DNA of 64,000 nt from JBDTNL01 sp039933785 (GTDB lineage: Bacteria; Acidobacteriota; Thermoanaerobaculia; Multivoradales; JAGPDF01). The position numbers and the translations under genes are program-made. Every line of letters begins with the position of its first letter. Within the stretch, counting starts at the first letter, position 1. Under the pieces are notes generated by a model. That model worked only from the letters and a program-made list of their open reading frames with translations, was not told the origin of the DNA and made no database searches. The stretch is from contig JBDTNL010000012.1 in assembly GCA_039933785.1 (NCBI GenBank), positions 6,625 through 70,624 of the forward strand. Direction: 5' to 3'. Below, piece by piece: positions 17,088 to 25,816 of the stretch.

Positions 17088-18188
17088 GTGGAGAAACAGT
17101 CGCCTTTGGTGCTGGCCATCGAGACTTCCTGCGACGACACCGCGTGCGCGATTCTCGATGGTGCGGGCCGGGTTCTCTCGTCGATCGTGGCGAGCCAGCT
17201 CGTGCATCGCCCGTTCGGTGGTGTGGTGCCGGAGCTCGCCTCGCGCGAGCACTTGCGCAATTGGCCGGAGGTGAGCGCCGCAGCGCTCGGCGATGCCGGG
17301 GTTGTGCTCGAGGAGATCGATGTAGTGGCGGCCACCCGGGGCCCAGGCCTCGTCGGCGCGCTGCTCGTTGGTCTTTCCCTTGGCAAGGGGCTAGCCTATG
17401 GATTGGGTCGCGAATTCCACGGCCTACACCACATGGAAGCGCACCTGTTCTCGCCCTTTTTGCGCACCGGAGGCGGGACCGCCGAGGAGCCGCCGCGACG
17501 TTTCACCGGACTAGTGGTCTCTGGCGGTCACACGCTGCTCCTCGGAGTGGATCGCGGAGCGCCGGGGGAGGAAGCTCTCCGAATCGCGACCCTCGCCGAA
17601 ACCCGCGACGACGCCATCGGGGAGGCCTTCGACAAGGTCGGCAAGCGTTTTGGTCTGCCCTACCCGCAGGGACCGCGCGTCGACCGCTTGGCCGAGCTCG
17701 GAGACGCTGCACGATTTCCCTTGCCGGTCGCGGCTCGGAGCGACGATCTGTTCTTCTCCTACTCCGGGCTGAAGAGCCAGACGTTGCTCGAGCTTGACCG
17801 CCTCACGAGGCGAGGCGTCGATACGGCACCGCGCCCGGACGACAAGGACGGCGAGATGACCTTCGGCCAGGAAGTTCTGGATCTGCTCGCAGGCTTTCGC
17901 GCGGCGGCGGTTGCCCAGCTATTCGATCGCCTCGAACGGCTGCATCGCCGGGAGCCGATCGAGCTACTGGCCGTTTCGGGCGGTGTCGCCGCCAATCGCT
18001 TGCTGCGCCGCGAAGTCGGCTCGTGGTGCGAGGCCAAGGGCGTCGAGATTCGCCTGGTGCCGACCGCGTTTTGCGGCGACAACGCCGCCATGATCGCGTG
18101 GCGGGCCATTCTCAACCATCGCGCCGGTCTGACCGACGATCCGCGGCGCTGCGAAGCCGTCAGCCGCTTGCCGTTCGACGTCAGGTAG
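17088..18188 (+). CDS. tsaD: tRNA N6-adenosine threonylcarbamoyltransferase TsaD
   Basis: 366 residues. Transfers the threonylcarbamoyl group to A37 of ANN-decoding tRNAs with TsaB, TsaC and TsaE. The ASKHA-fold motifs are LAIETSCDDTACAI at the N-terminus, GGVVPELASREH, the metal-binding HMEAHL near 115-120, VSGGHTLLL, and the nucleotide-binding AVSGGVAANRLL. FCGDNAAMIA near the C-terminus carries the last metal ligand. The start is GTG without a ribosome site. The tsaB and tsaE genes are not in the window. Confidence 0.96.
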   Translation: MEKQSPLVLAIETSCDDTACAILDGAGRVLSSIVASQLVHRPFGGVVPELASREHLRNWPEVSAAALGDAGVVLEEIDVVAATRGPGLVGALLVGLSLGKGLAYGLGREFHGLHHMEAHLFSPFLRTGGGTAEEPPRRFTGLVVSGGHTLLLGVDRGAPGEEALRIATLAETRDDAIGEAFDKVGKRFGLPYPQGPRVDRLAELGDAARFPLPVAARSDDLFFSYSGLKSQTLLELDRLTRRGVDTAPRPDDKDGEMTFGQEVLDLLAGFRAAAVAQLFDRLERLHRREPIELLAVSGGVAANRLLRREVGSWCEAKGVEIRLVPTAFCGDNAAMIAWRAILNHRAGLTDDPRRCEAVSRLPFDVR

Positions 18189-18324
18189 CGACGCACCGCA
18201 CGCCCAACCCGTACCATCGACCGGCTTCTGGTTCGCCGGGGGCCGTTCTTGCCCTGGCGCCGGTCTGGCAGCAGGTGCCGTCGAGCCGGGAATGCTGCAC
18301 AATTGAAGCCGGAGGGTCCCAGCC

Positions 18325-20007
18325 ATGGACGACTTCTTCCAGCCCGGACCGCAGCTCGGCAATCAGTACGAGAGCGACAACCTGCTGCGCTCCTTCCTGC
18401 AGCGAACGCTGCCCGACGACCTGATGCACGAAGTCGAGCCACGGCTTCGACGCATGGGAGCGCGGGCGGTCGGCGACCTCCTCGAGCTCGGAAACGCCGC
18501 CGAGGAGCGCCCGCCGCGGCTGATCCAGTACGACCCTTGGGGACGTCGAGTCGACCGCATCGAGATCAGCCCGGCGTGGCGTGCCCTGCATGCCGTCGCA
18601 GCCGAAGAAGGCTTGGTGGCGACCGGGTATGAGCGCCACTACGGACCCTACTCGCGGCTCGTTCAGTTCGCGCTGCTCTACCTCTTTCACCCGTCCACGG
18701 CGGTCGCGACGTGCCCGTTGGCGATGACCGACGGCGCTGCCCGCGTTCTCGAGCTCTGCGGCGACGAGGCGCTGCAGAACCGCGCGCTGCCTCATTTGCT
18801 GTCGCGTGACCCGCGCACATTTTGGACCTCGGGCCAGTGGATGACCGAGCGCGCCGGCGGCTCTGACGTGTCCTCGACGCACACGGCGGCGAGTGTTGCG
18901 GGCGCCGGCTATCGACTCTCGGGCAGCAAGTGGTTCTCGTCGGCGACCACCAGCGAAATGGCACTCACCCTGGCGCGGATCGAAGGCGCCCCGACAGGCA
19001 GCCGCGGCTTGTCCTTGTTCTACCTCGAGACCCACAACGGCAATGGCGAGCTCAACGGGATTCGGATCCTGCGCTTGAAGGACAAGCTCGGCACCCGGGC
19101 TCTGCCCACGGCCGAGCTCGAGTTGGTCGGTGCGGCGGCGCGGCGGATCGGCGCCCCCGGCGACGGTGTCCGCACGATCGCCTCGATGCTCAACATCACG
19201 CGCCTGTACAACGCATGCTGCGCGGCCGCATCGATGCGGCGGGGAGTCGCCTTGGCGCGGGATTTTGCCCTCCGGCGGGAGGCCTTCGGCCGGCCGCTGT
19301 CGACGCACGCGCTGCACCGCTCGACGCTCGCCGGGCTCGAGGTCGAAGCGCGTGCCGCGCTGCTGCTGGTGCTTCGAGCAGCGGAGCTCCTGGGTCGCGA
19401 CGAGTGCGGCGCCGCGAGCGCGGAGGAGCGCGCCGTTCTGCGCTTGCTCACGCCGCTCGCCAAGCTCTTCACCGGCAAGCAGGCGGTCGCTTGCGCCAGC
19501 GAGACCCTCGAGTGCTTCGGCGGCGCCGGGTACATCGAGGACACTGGCTTACCGCGCCTGTTGCGCGACGCGCAGGTTCTGCCGATCTGGGAAGGCACGA
19601 CCAACGTGCTGGCCCTGGATGTTTTGCGGGTGCTGCGGCAGGACGAGGAGTCCTGGGGCGCTCTCCTCGCCGACGTGGCCCGGCTCCTGCCGAGTGGCCT
19701 CCTTCCCCATCAGCTCGCCCGCTCGCATCAGAGTCTGGAGCGCGCGGTTGCCGGGCTCCGAACCTACCGTCAGCAATGCCTCGACGAGGGCGAAGAAACC
19801 CTCCACGCCGCCGCCCGCGAGTTCGCGTTCGGTGTCGGGCGCGTGTACGCCGGCGCGCTGCTCCTCAACCAAGCCGCTTGGGAGCTCGGTGAGCAGGACT
19901 TGGCGCCGACCGCAGCGGCGGCGGACCAGTGGTGTGCCCGCCTGGCGGCGCCCTCGACTCTGCCGAACCTGGCGGCCGAGCGGCTGCTGGCGCTATTCCC
20001 GGGCTGA
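18325..20007 (+). CDS. AidB-like acyl-CoA dehydrogenase
   Basis: 560 residues, longer than short-chain acyl-CoA dehydrogenases (about 380) and close to AidB (about 540). An N-terminal helical region with ATG near the DDFFQPGPQLGNQYESDN start resembles AidB. FAD-site segments are TSGQWMTERAGGSDVSST (about 170) and YRLSGSKWFSSA. Late motifs are FGGAGYIEDTGLPRLLRDA and WEGTTNVLALDVLR. AidB is a flavoprotein linked to alkylation response with weak isovaleryl-CoA dehydrogenase activity. Whether this protein acts on an acyl-CoA is unknown; the usual glutamate-base region reads WEGTTN. No beta-oxidation genes adjoin it. Confidence 0.85.
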   Translation: MDDFFQPGPQLGNQYESDNLLRSFLQRTLPDDLMHEVEPRLRRMGARAVGDLLELGNAAEERPPRLIQYDPWGRRVDRIEISPAWRALHAVAAEEGLVATGYERHYGPYSRLVQFALLYLFHPSTAVATCPLAMTDGAARVLELCGDEALQNRALPHLLSRDPRTFWTSGQWMTERAGGSDVSSTHTAASVAGAGYRLSGSKWFSSATTSEMALTLARIEGAPTGSRGLSLFYLETHNGNGELNGIRILRLKDKLGTRALPTAELELVGAAARRIGAPGDGVRTIASMLNITRLYNACCAAASMRRGVALARDFALRREAFGRPLSTHALHRSTLAGLEVEARAALLLVLRAAELLGRDECGAASAEERAVLRLLTPLAKLFTGKQAVACASETLECFGGAGYIEDTGLPRLLRDAQVLPIWEGTTNVLALDVLRVLRQDEESWGALLADVARLLPSGLLPHQLARSHQSLERAVAGLRTYRQQCLDEGEETLHAAAREFAFGVGRVYAGALLLNQAAWELGEQDLAPTAAAADQWCARLAAPSTLPNLAAERLLALFPG

Positions 20008-20128
20008 GCGGGCCGCATCGGCTCCGCGCCGTGCGTGGTACGATTCGCGCTCATTCACGCGCCGCGGCGCCTTCATTCAGCAGCGCAGGGCCCGCGCAGC
20101 AGCCACTCCGCACGAGACCGATCGCCGT

Positions 20129-21931
<1,803 letters not shown>

Positions 21932-22057
21932 TTTCGTGAGCTCGGCGCAGTCCGGCGCCCGGGAAACGCCCCTCCCTATTCCAGGAGGGTGCCCTCGATG
22001 CTCACAATCGCCTCTCCCTGCCGTCCAATAGCATCGACATGGCTAGGGAGGACCTCG

Positions 22058-22603
22058 GTGCCGACCGATGAGGAACTGATCGCCGCGACGCTCGCCGGCA
22101 ACCTGGCGGCGTACGACGACCTCATGCAGCGCTACGAGCGGCTGGTGTTCAAGGTCGCGTACGGATCCACGGGGACCCGCGACAGCGCTCTCGACGTGAT
22201 GCAGGTCTCGTTTCTCAAGGCTTTGCGCAACCTGGCGAAATTCCGCGCCCAGAGCCAGTTCAAGACCTGGTTGCTGCGCATCGTCCTCAACGAAGGTATG
22301 GACTGGCGCCGGCGCGCCCAGCGTCAGGAGTTTCGCCACGATTCGCTCGACGCCGCGGCGGAGCTCGCCGCCGGCGGGCCGAGTCCAGAACAGATGGCGC
22401 TCCTCGGCGAGGATCGCGCCCGCTTGCGGCGCGGGCTCGAGAGCCTCAATCAACGCCATCGCCTGGCGGTCGTCCTGCGGTATTTCCAGGGCTTGCCGGT
22501 GAGAGAGATCGCCGCCACTCTGGGTTGCAGCGAATTGACAACCCGCAACATCCTCTTTCGCAGTTTGAAGCGTCTGCGATCCAACCTCGAGGCCAGCGTC
22601 TGA
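22058..22603 (+). CDS. ECF-type RNA polymerase sigma factor
   Basis: 181 residues. Region 2 (about 8-80: YDDLMQRYERLVFKVAY, FLKALRNLAKFRAQSQFKTW) and region 4 (about 120-178: RHRLAVVLRYFQGLPVREIA...) are complete; no region 3. GTG at 22058 with GGGAGG upstream is preferred over the ATG 23 codons earlier. It directs RNA polymerase to a stress or envelope regulon. The next gene is a zinc-finger anti-sigma candidate eight bases downstream, then a DUF4097 protein, a common three-gene envelope-stress arrangement. Confidence 0.9.
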   Translation: MPTDEELIAATLAGNLAAYDDLMQRYERLVFKVAYGSTGTRDSALDVMQVSFLKALRNLAKFRAQSQFKTWLLRIVLNEGMDWRRRAQRQEFRHDSLDAAAELAAGGPSPEQMALLGEDRARLRRGLESLNQRHRLAVVLRYFQGLPVREIAATLGCSELTTRNILFRSLKRLRSNLEASV

Positions 22604-22610
22604 GCCCACC

Positions 22611-23570
22611 ATGAGCCAAAGACCGATCGATTCGAATGCCAACGACCGCGCCGTCACCTGCGCCACGTTCCGCGATTTCATCGAGCGCCGCTCGCTCGAG
22701 GAGGAACATCCCGCGGACTGCCGCACGATCGAGATGCACTGCGCGACATGCGCCGACTGTGCCGCGATCGAGGCCGCCGATGCGAAGCTCCGTGCGGTCG
22801 CTCGCGAGCTCGAGCCCGAGCCTGGAGAGCTGGCGGAGGTTCGCCGTGCGGTGCTCCGTCAGGCGCGCCTCGACACGCCCTCACCGGTCGCGCAGCATTG
22901 GAACTGGTTGAGCTGGCGCCTGCCGGCAGCCGCGGCGGCTGGGTTGGCGATGCTCGCAGTGGCTTTCCTTGCCGGTCGCCGCGCGGCGAGTACCGAGGTC
23001 CCGAGAAATCCGCTGGTGCGCGAGTTGGGGCGCATGGCGCTTGTGAGCTACGGCTCTCACGATCCGTTGGAATCGCCATTCACGTACTCCAACGTGCGCA
23101 TCGAAGCCGCGACGGGAGGGCGGTTGCGTCTGGATTTCGACGTCTCGACCCATCTCGCGCTCGAACGCCCGGCAAACGACAGCCTGGTGGCCGAGGTGGT
23201 GGCGCAAACCCTGCTCACCGGCGCCGCCCCGGTCGGCGGCCGCCTGGAAGCCGTGGCAGCGGCCGATCGCCTGCTCGATCCCAGAGTTCGCAAGGCGTTG
23301 CTGCAGGCGCTGACCGAGGACCCGAGCTCGGTAGTTCGCCTGAAGGCCTTCGCCGAGCTCGCCCGGCGCCGAGGTGACCCCGCGGTCGAGAAGGCCGCGC
23401 TCGATCTGCTCGGGCGTGAGACCTCGGTGCAGATCCGCCTGGCGGCCATCGACTATCTGACCGGAAACGGCGTCGACCGCGGCGCGCTCCAGCGAGCGCT
23501 CCAGGCGACCGATCCAGCGACCCGCGGCCCACTCATCGTGCGTGCGTCGCAGTACCTTCAAACCAACTAG
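22611..23570 (+). CDS. zinc-finger anti-sigma factor with HEAT-like periplasmic domain
   Basis: 319 residues. The cytosolic N-terminus carries a zinc-finger-like IEMHCATCADC (about 40-50), as in anti-sigma factors. One membrane segment lies near 100-122. The C-terminal part (about 195-315) is built of short helical pairs, such as VRLKAFAELARRRGDPAVEK and VQIRLAAIDYL, resembling HEAT repeats. The middle segment (about 140-190) contains a beta-rich stretch. It probably sequesters the preceding sigma factor and senses an envelope signal through the HEAT-like region; both points are inferred from architecture and position. Confidence 0.75.
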   Translation: MSQRPIDSNANDRAVTCATFRDFIERRSLEEEHPADCRTIEMHCATCADCAAIEAADAKLRAVARELEPEPGELAEVRRAVLRQARLDTPSPVAQHWNWLSWRLPAAAAAGLAMLAVAFLAGRRAASTEVPRNPLVRELGRMALVSYGSHDPLESPFTYSNVRIEAATGGRLRLDFDVSTHLALERPANDSLVAEVVAQTLLTGAAPVGGRLEAVAAADRLLDPRVRKALLQALTEDPSSVVRLKAFAELARRRGDPAVEKAALDLLGRETSVQIRLAAIDYLTGNGVDRGALQRALQATDPATRGPLIVRASQYLQTN

Positions 23571-23597
23571 GACTCCAAGAGAGTACGAGGAGACTTT

Positions 23598-24749
23598 ATG
23601 AACTTCCACCGACTGAGCACGCTCGCGGCCGCAGCCGCGTTCATCGCCCTGCCTGTCGTGGCTCGCGCGGATCAGATCCACAAGGACATTCCAGTGACCG
23701 CCGGCGGTGAACTCGAAATCGACCTGCGAACCGGCGGCGCGATCACCGTTGTGGCGGGCGACGAGGGCACGGCGGCGATCACGGTGAATCGAGCGGGCCG
23801 CGACGCGTCCGAAATCGAAGTGACGGTGGAGCCGAGCGCGCACGGCGCCCGCGTCACCGCGCGCTACACGCATTCGTTCAACAATCGCAGCTCCGATCTT
23901 GCGATCGAGGCGCGGGTCCCGAAGCGCTTCAGCGTCTCAGTGAAGACCATGGGCGGCGATGTGCGCCTCGAGGGACTGGAGGGCAAATTCGAGGGCGAGA
24001 CCATGGGCGGCGCGCTCGAGCTCACCGACCTGCGGGGTCAGGTCGACCTCTCGACCATGGGCGGTGAGATCCACGTCAGCAGGTCCAAGCTCGACGGCAA
24101 GGTCTCGACCATGGGCGGTGACGTTCGCGTCGAGGATGTCGAGGGCACCCTGAAGGGCTCGTCGATGGGGGGCTCGGTGACCTATCGCAACGTGCGACGC
24201 GGCGACGGCAAGAGCGGCGATTCCAAGGGCACCCCGGTCGTCATGTCTTCGATGGGCGGCGACTTGAACGTCGATGACGCACCGGACGGCGCTGAAGTGA
24301 AGACCATGGGCGGCAACGTGCACGTGCGCTCGGCGGGGACTTTCGTCAAGGCGGAGACCATGGGCGGCGACGTCAAACTCGATCGAGTCGATGGCTGGAT
24401 CCGGGCCGGGACCATGGGCGGCGACATCACTGCCACGGTCACTGAAGGCATCGGCGGTGCGCGCCGCGACGTCGAGCTCGACTCGAAATCCGGCGAGCTG
24501 CGTCTGACCGTTCCCGCGAGCCTGGCCATGGACATCGACATCGAGCTCCAGTACACGCGCAACAGCACGCGCCGCTATCGCGTGGTGAGCGATTTTCCCT
24601 TGACCACCACGGAATCGAGCGCGTGGGAGGGCTCGTTCGGTACACCGCGGAAGACGATTCACGCGACCGGAAAACAGGGCGCTGGCACGCATCGCATCGT
24701 CTTGCGTACGGTGAATGGCGACATCTATCTCACGCGGGCCGCGCAATAG
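23598..24749 (+). CDS. DUF4097 family exported beta-solenoid protein
   Basis: 383 residues. A signal peptide (cleavage near VARADQ, residue 24) is followed by a beta-strand-rich domain. Nine copies of an MGG-centred unit (TMGGDV, TMGGAL, SMGGSV and similar) start near residue 117. Their spacing is exactly 18 residues except for one 11-residue insertion (GDGKSGDSKGT region). Such a ladder fits a right-handed beta-solenoid with one repeat per turn. DUF4097 (YvlB-like) genes often follow sigma/anti-sigma pairs, as here. The biochemical role is unknown; an envelope-stress effector or structural surface protein is inferred. An ATG after GAGGAGA fixes the start. Confidence 0.85.
   Translation: MNFHRLSTLAAAAAFIALPVVARADQIHKDIPVTAGGELEIDLRTGGAITVVAGDEGTAAITVNRAGRDASEIEVTVEPSAHGARVTARYTHSFNNRSSDLAIEARVPKRFSVSVKTMGGDVRLEGLEGKFEGETMGGALELTDLRGQVDLSTMGGEIHVSRSKLDGKVSTMGGDVRVEDVEGTLKGSSMGGSVTYRNVRRGDGKSGDSKGTPVVMSSMGGDLNVDDAPDGAEVKTMGGNVHVRSAGTFVKAETMGGDVKLDRVDGWIRAGTMGGDITATVTEGIGGARRDVELDSKSGELRLTVPASLAMDIDIELQYTRNSTRRYRVVSDFPLTTTESSAWEGSFGTPRKTIHATGKQGAGTHRIVLRTVNGDIYLTRAAQ
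23949..24422 (+). repeat. 54-base periodic coding repeat in the DUF4097 gene
   Basis: ATGGGCGG-type cores begin at 23949, 24003, 24057, 24111, 24165, 24252, 24306, 24360 and 24414. Intervals are 54 bases throughout except for one of 87 (54+33). Bases between the cores diverge, so the repeat is old and held by protein structure rather than a fresh duplication. Confidence 0.85.
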
Positions 24750-24853
24750 GCGTCCACTCGGAGCGAGGGGCTTTGTAGAAATGACCCCGTCGGCACGGCC
24801 CTCGATATTCATGTGTTTGAGAGGGTAAATGCCCTGAAAGGACCCTGAAAACA

Positions 24854-24872
24854 CTCGGCATGCCGCTTGCAC
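24854..24872 (+). promoter_or_regulatory. candidate sigma-54 (-24/-12) promoter
   Basis: CTCGGCATGCCGCTTGCAC holds GG at 24857-24858 and GC at 24869-24870, separated by exactly ten bases, with TTGC intact. It lies about 75 bases before the next start, after the DUF4097 gene. An enhancer-binding protein would be needed; none is encoded nearby. Confidence 0.55.
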
Positions 24873-24943
24873 TTTCGTCTGACGCCGGTCCTACACAGGA
24901 AGCCGTTGAGTTGTTCCGGCGCCAAACGAGAAGGAGGCATGTC

Positions 24944-25771
24944 ATGAAGGTGATCATTCGAGTTCTTGCCCTGACGCTGACCCTCTCGGCCAGCACCTTG
25001 TGGGCTCAGGCCGAAGAGTACACGCAGCAGCAGCAACCGACGACCAGCGCGCAGACGGACAACCCCGCGCCGGCCGCGCCGGCTGAGCCGACTGCAATTG
25101 CTCCGCCGGAGATTCGCCAGGCGGTGGGAGCGGTGGCCTCGGTGAGCTCCACGAGCCTGTTGCTCAACTCCGACGCGGGTGCGCAGCTGAACTTCGTCGC
25201 CGATGACAAATCGACGGTTCCCGCGGACCTCAAGGCCAACGATCGGGTGAGCGTCGACTACACCGAGCTCACCGACGGCTCGCTGCACGTTGAGCGCGTC
25301 AGTCTCGTGACCGCCGCTTCGGCGCCGCTGGAGAGCGCTGCATTGGCCTCCGCAATCTTGGCGGAGAATCCACCAGAGGTTGCGACCACGCCCGAAGCAA
25401 CCCTGCCTGCGACAGTGTCCGACGAGCCGCGGCCGCGGACCACTCCGGCCAAGGCCACGCCGCGCCAGACGCTCACGAACTCGGTGAAGGCAGCGCCCGA
25501 GCCCAAGGAGGCACAGAGCACGCTTCCTCAGGCCTCCGCGACGACCCCAGTTCCCTCCACGGTGGCCTTGAGCACTGAGACGGAGCCCATCCCGCCGACC
25601 GAAGCGACCGATCAGAGCGCTCTGCCGACGCCTTCGGTAGCGCCCGTCGATGCGAAGCCGACCGTGCCACCGACTTCTCCGATGCGCCGGGCCTTTCCGT
25701 TCGTGCTGTTTGCGGGAGGCTTGGCCTTCCTCACCTTCTTGGGTATTCGTCAGGCCCGACACGAGGCCTGA
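24944..25771 (+). CDS. exported protein with small beta-barrel domain and C-terminal membrane anchor
   Basis: 275 residues. A signal peptide ends near LWAQA (residue 22). Residues about 55-105 (VASVSSTSLLLNSDAGAQLN through LKANDRVSVDYTE) look like the DUF5666-type small beta-barrel. A long Pro/Thr/Ala-rich disordered stretch (110-245) follows. A C-terminal hydrophobic helix (FPFVLFAGGLAFLTFLGI) and basic tail could anchor it. AAGGAGG precedes the ATG at 24944, which fixes the start against a longer open frame. Function unknown. It is flanked by a sigma-54-like promoter and a strong terminator, so it is probably a separate, regulated transcript. Confidence 0.7.
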   Translation: MKVIIRVLALTLTLSASTLWAQAEEYTQQQQPTTSAQTDNPAPAAPAEPTAIAPPEIRQAVGAVASVSSTSLLLNSDAGAQLNFVADDKSTVPADLKANDRVSVDYTELTDGSLHVERVSLVTAASAPLESAALASAILAENPPEVATTPEATLPATVSDEPRPRTTPAKATPRQTLTNSVKAAPEPKEAQSTLPQASATTPVPSTVALSTETEPIPPTEATDQSALPTPSVAPVDAKPTVPPTSPMRRAFPFVLFAGGLAFLTFLGIRQARHEA

Positions 25772-25778
25772 ACCCCCA

Positions 25779-25816
25779 AGCCCGCCGGTTACCCGATCGG
25801 CGGGCTCTTTTTTCTC
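25779..25816 (+). terminator. strong Rho-independent terminator
   Basis: Perfect nine-pair stem AGCCCGCCG/CGGCGGGCT (25779-25787 with 25798-25806), ten-base loop, then CTTTTTTCTC. It starts eight bases after the stop of the plus-strand gene. The opposite strand lacks a T-run, so it acts in the plus direction only. Confidence 0.9.

Noticed and set aside
21970..21989. CCCTCC/GGAGGG inverted repeat after lepA as a terminator
   Set aside because: Six pairs only and no T-run; could also be chance in a GC-rich gap.
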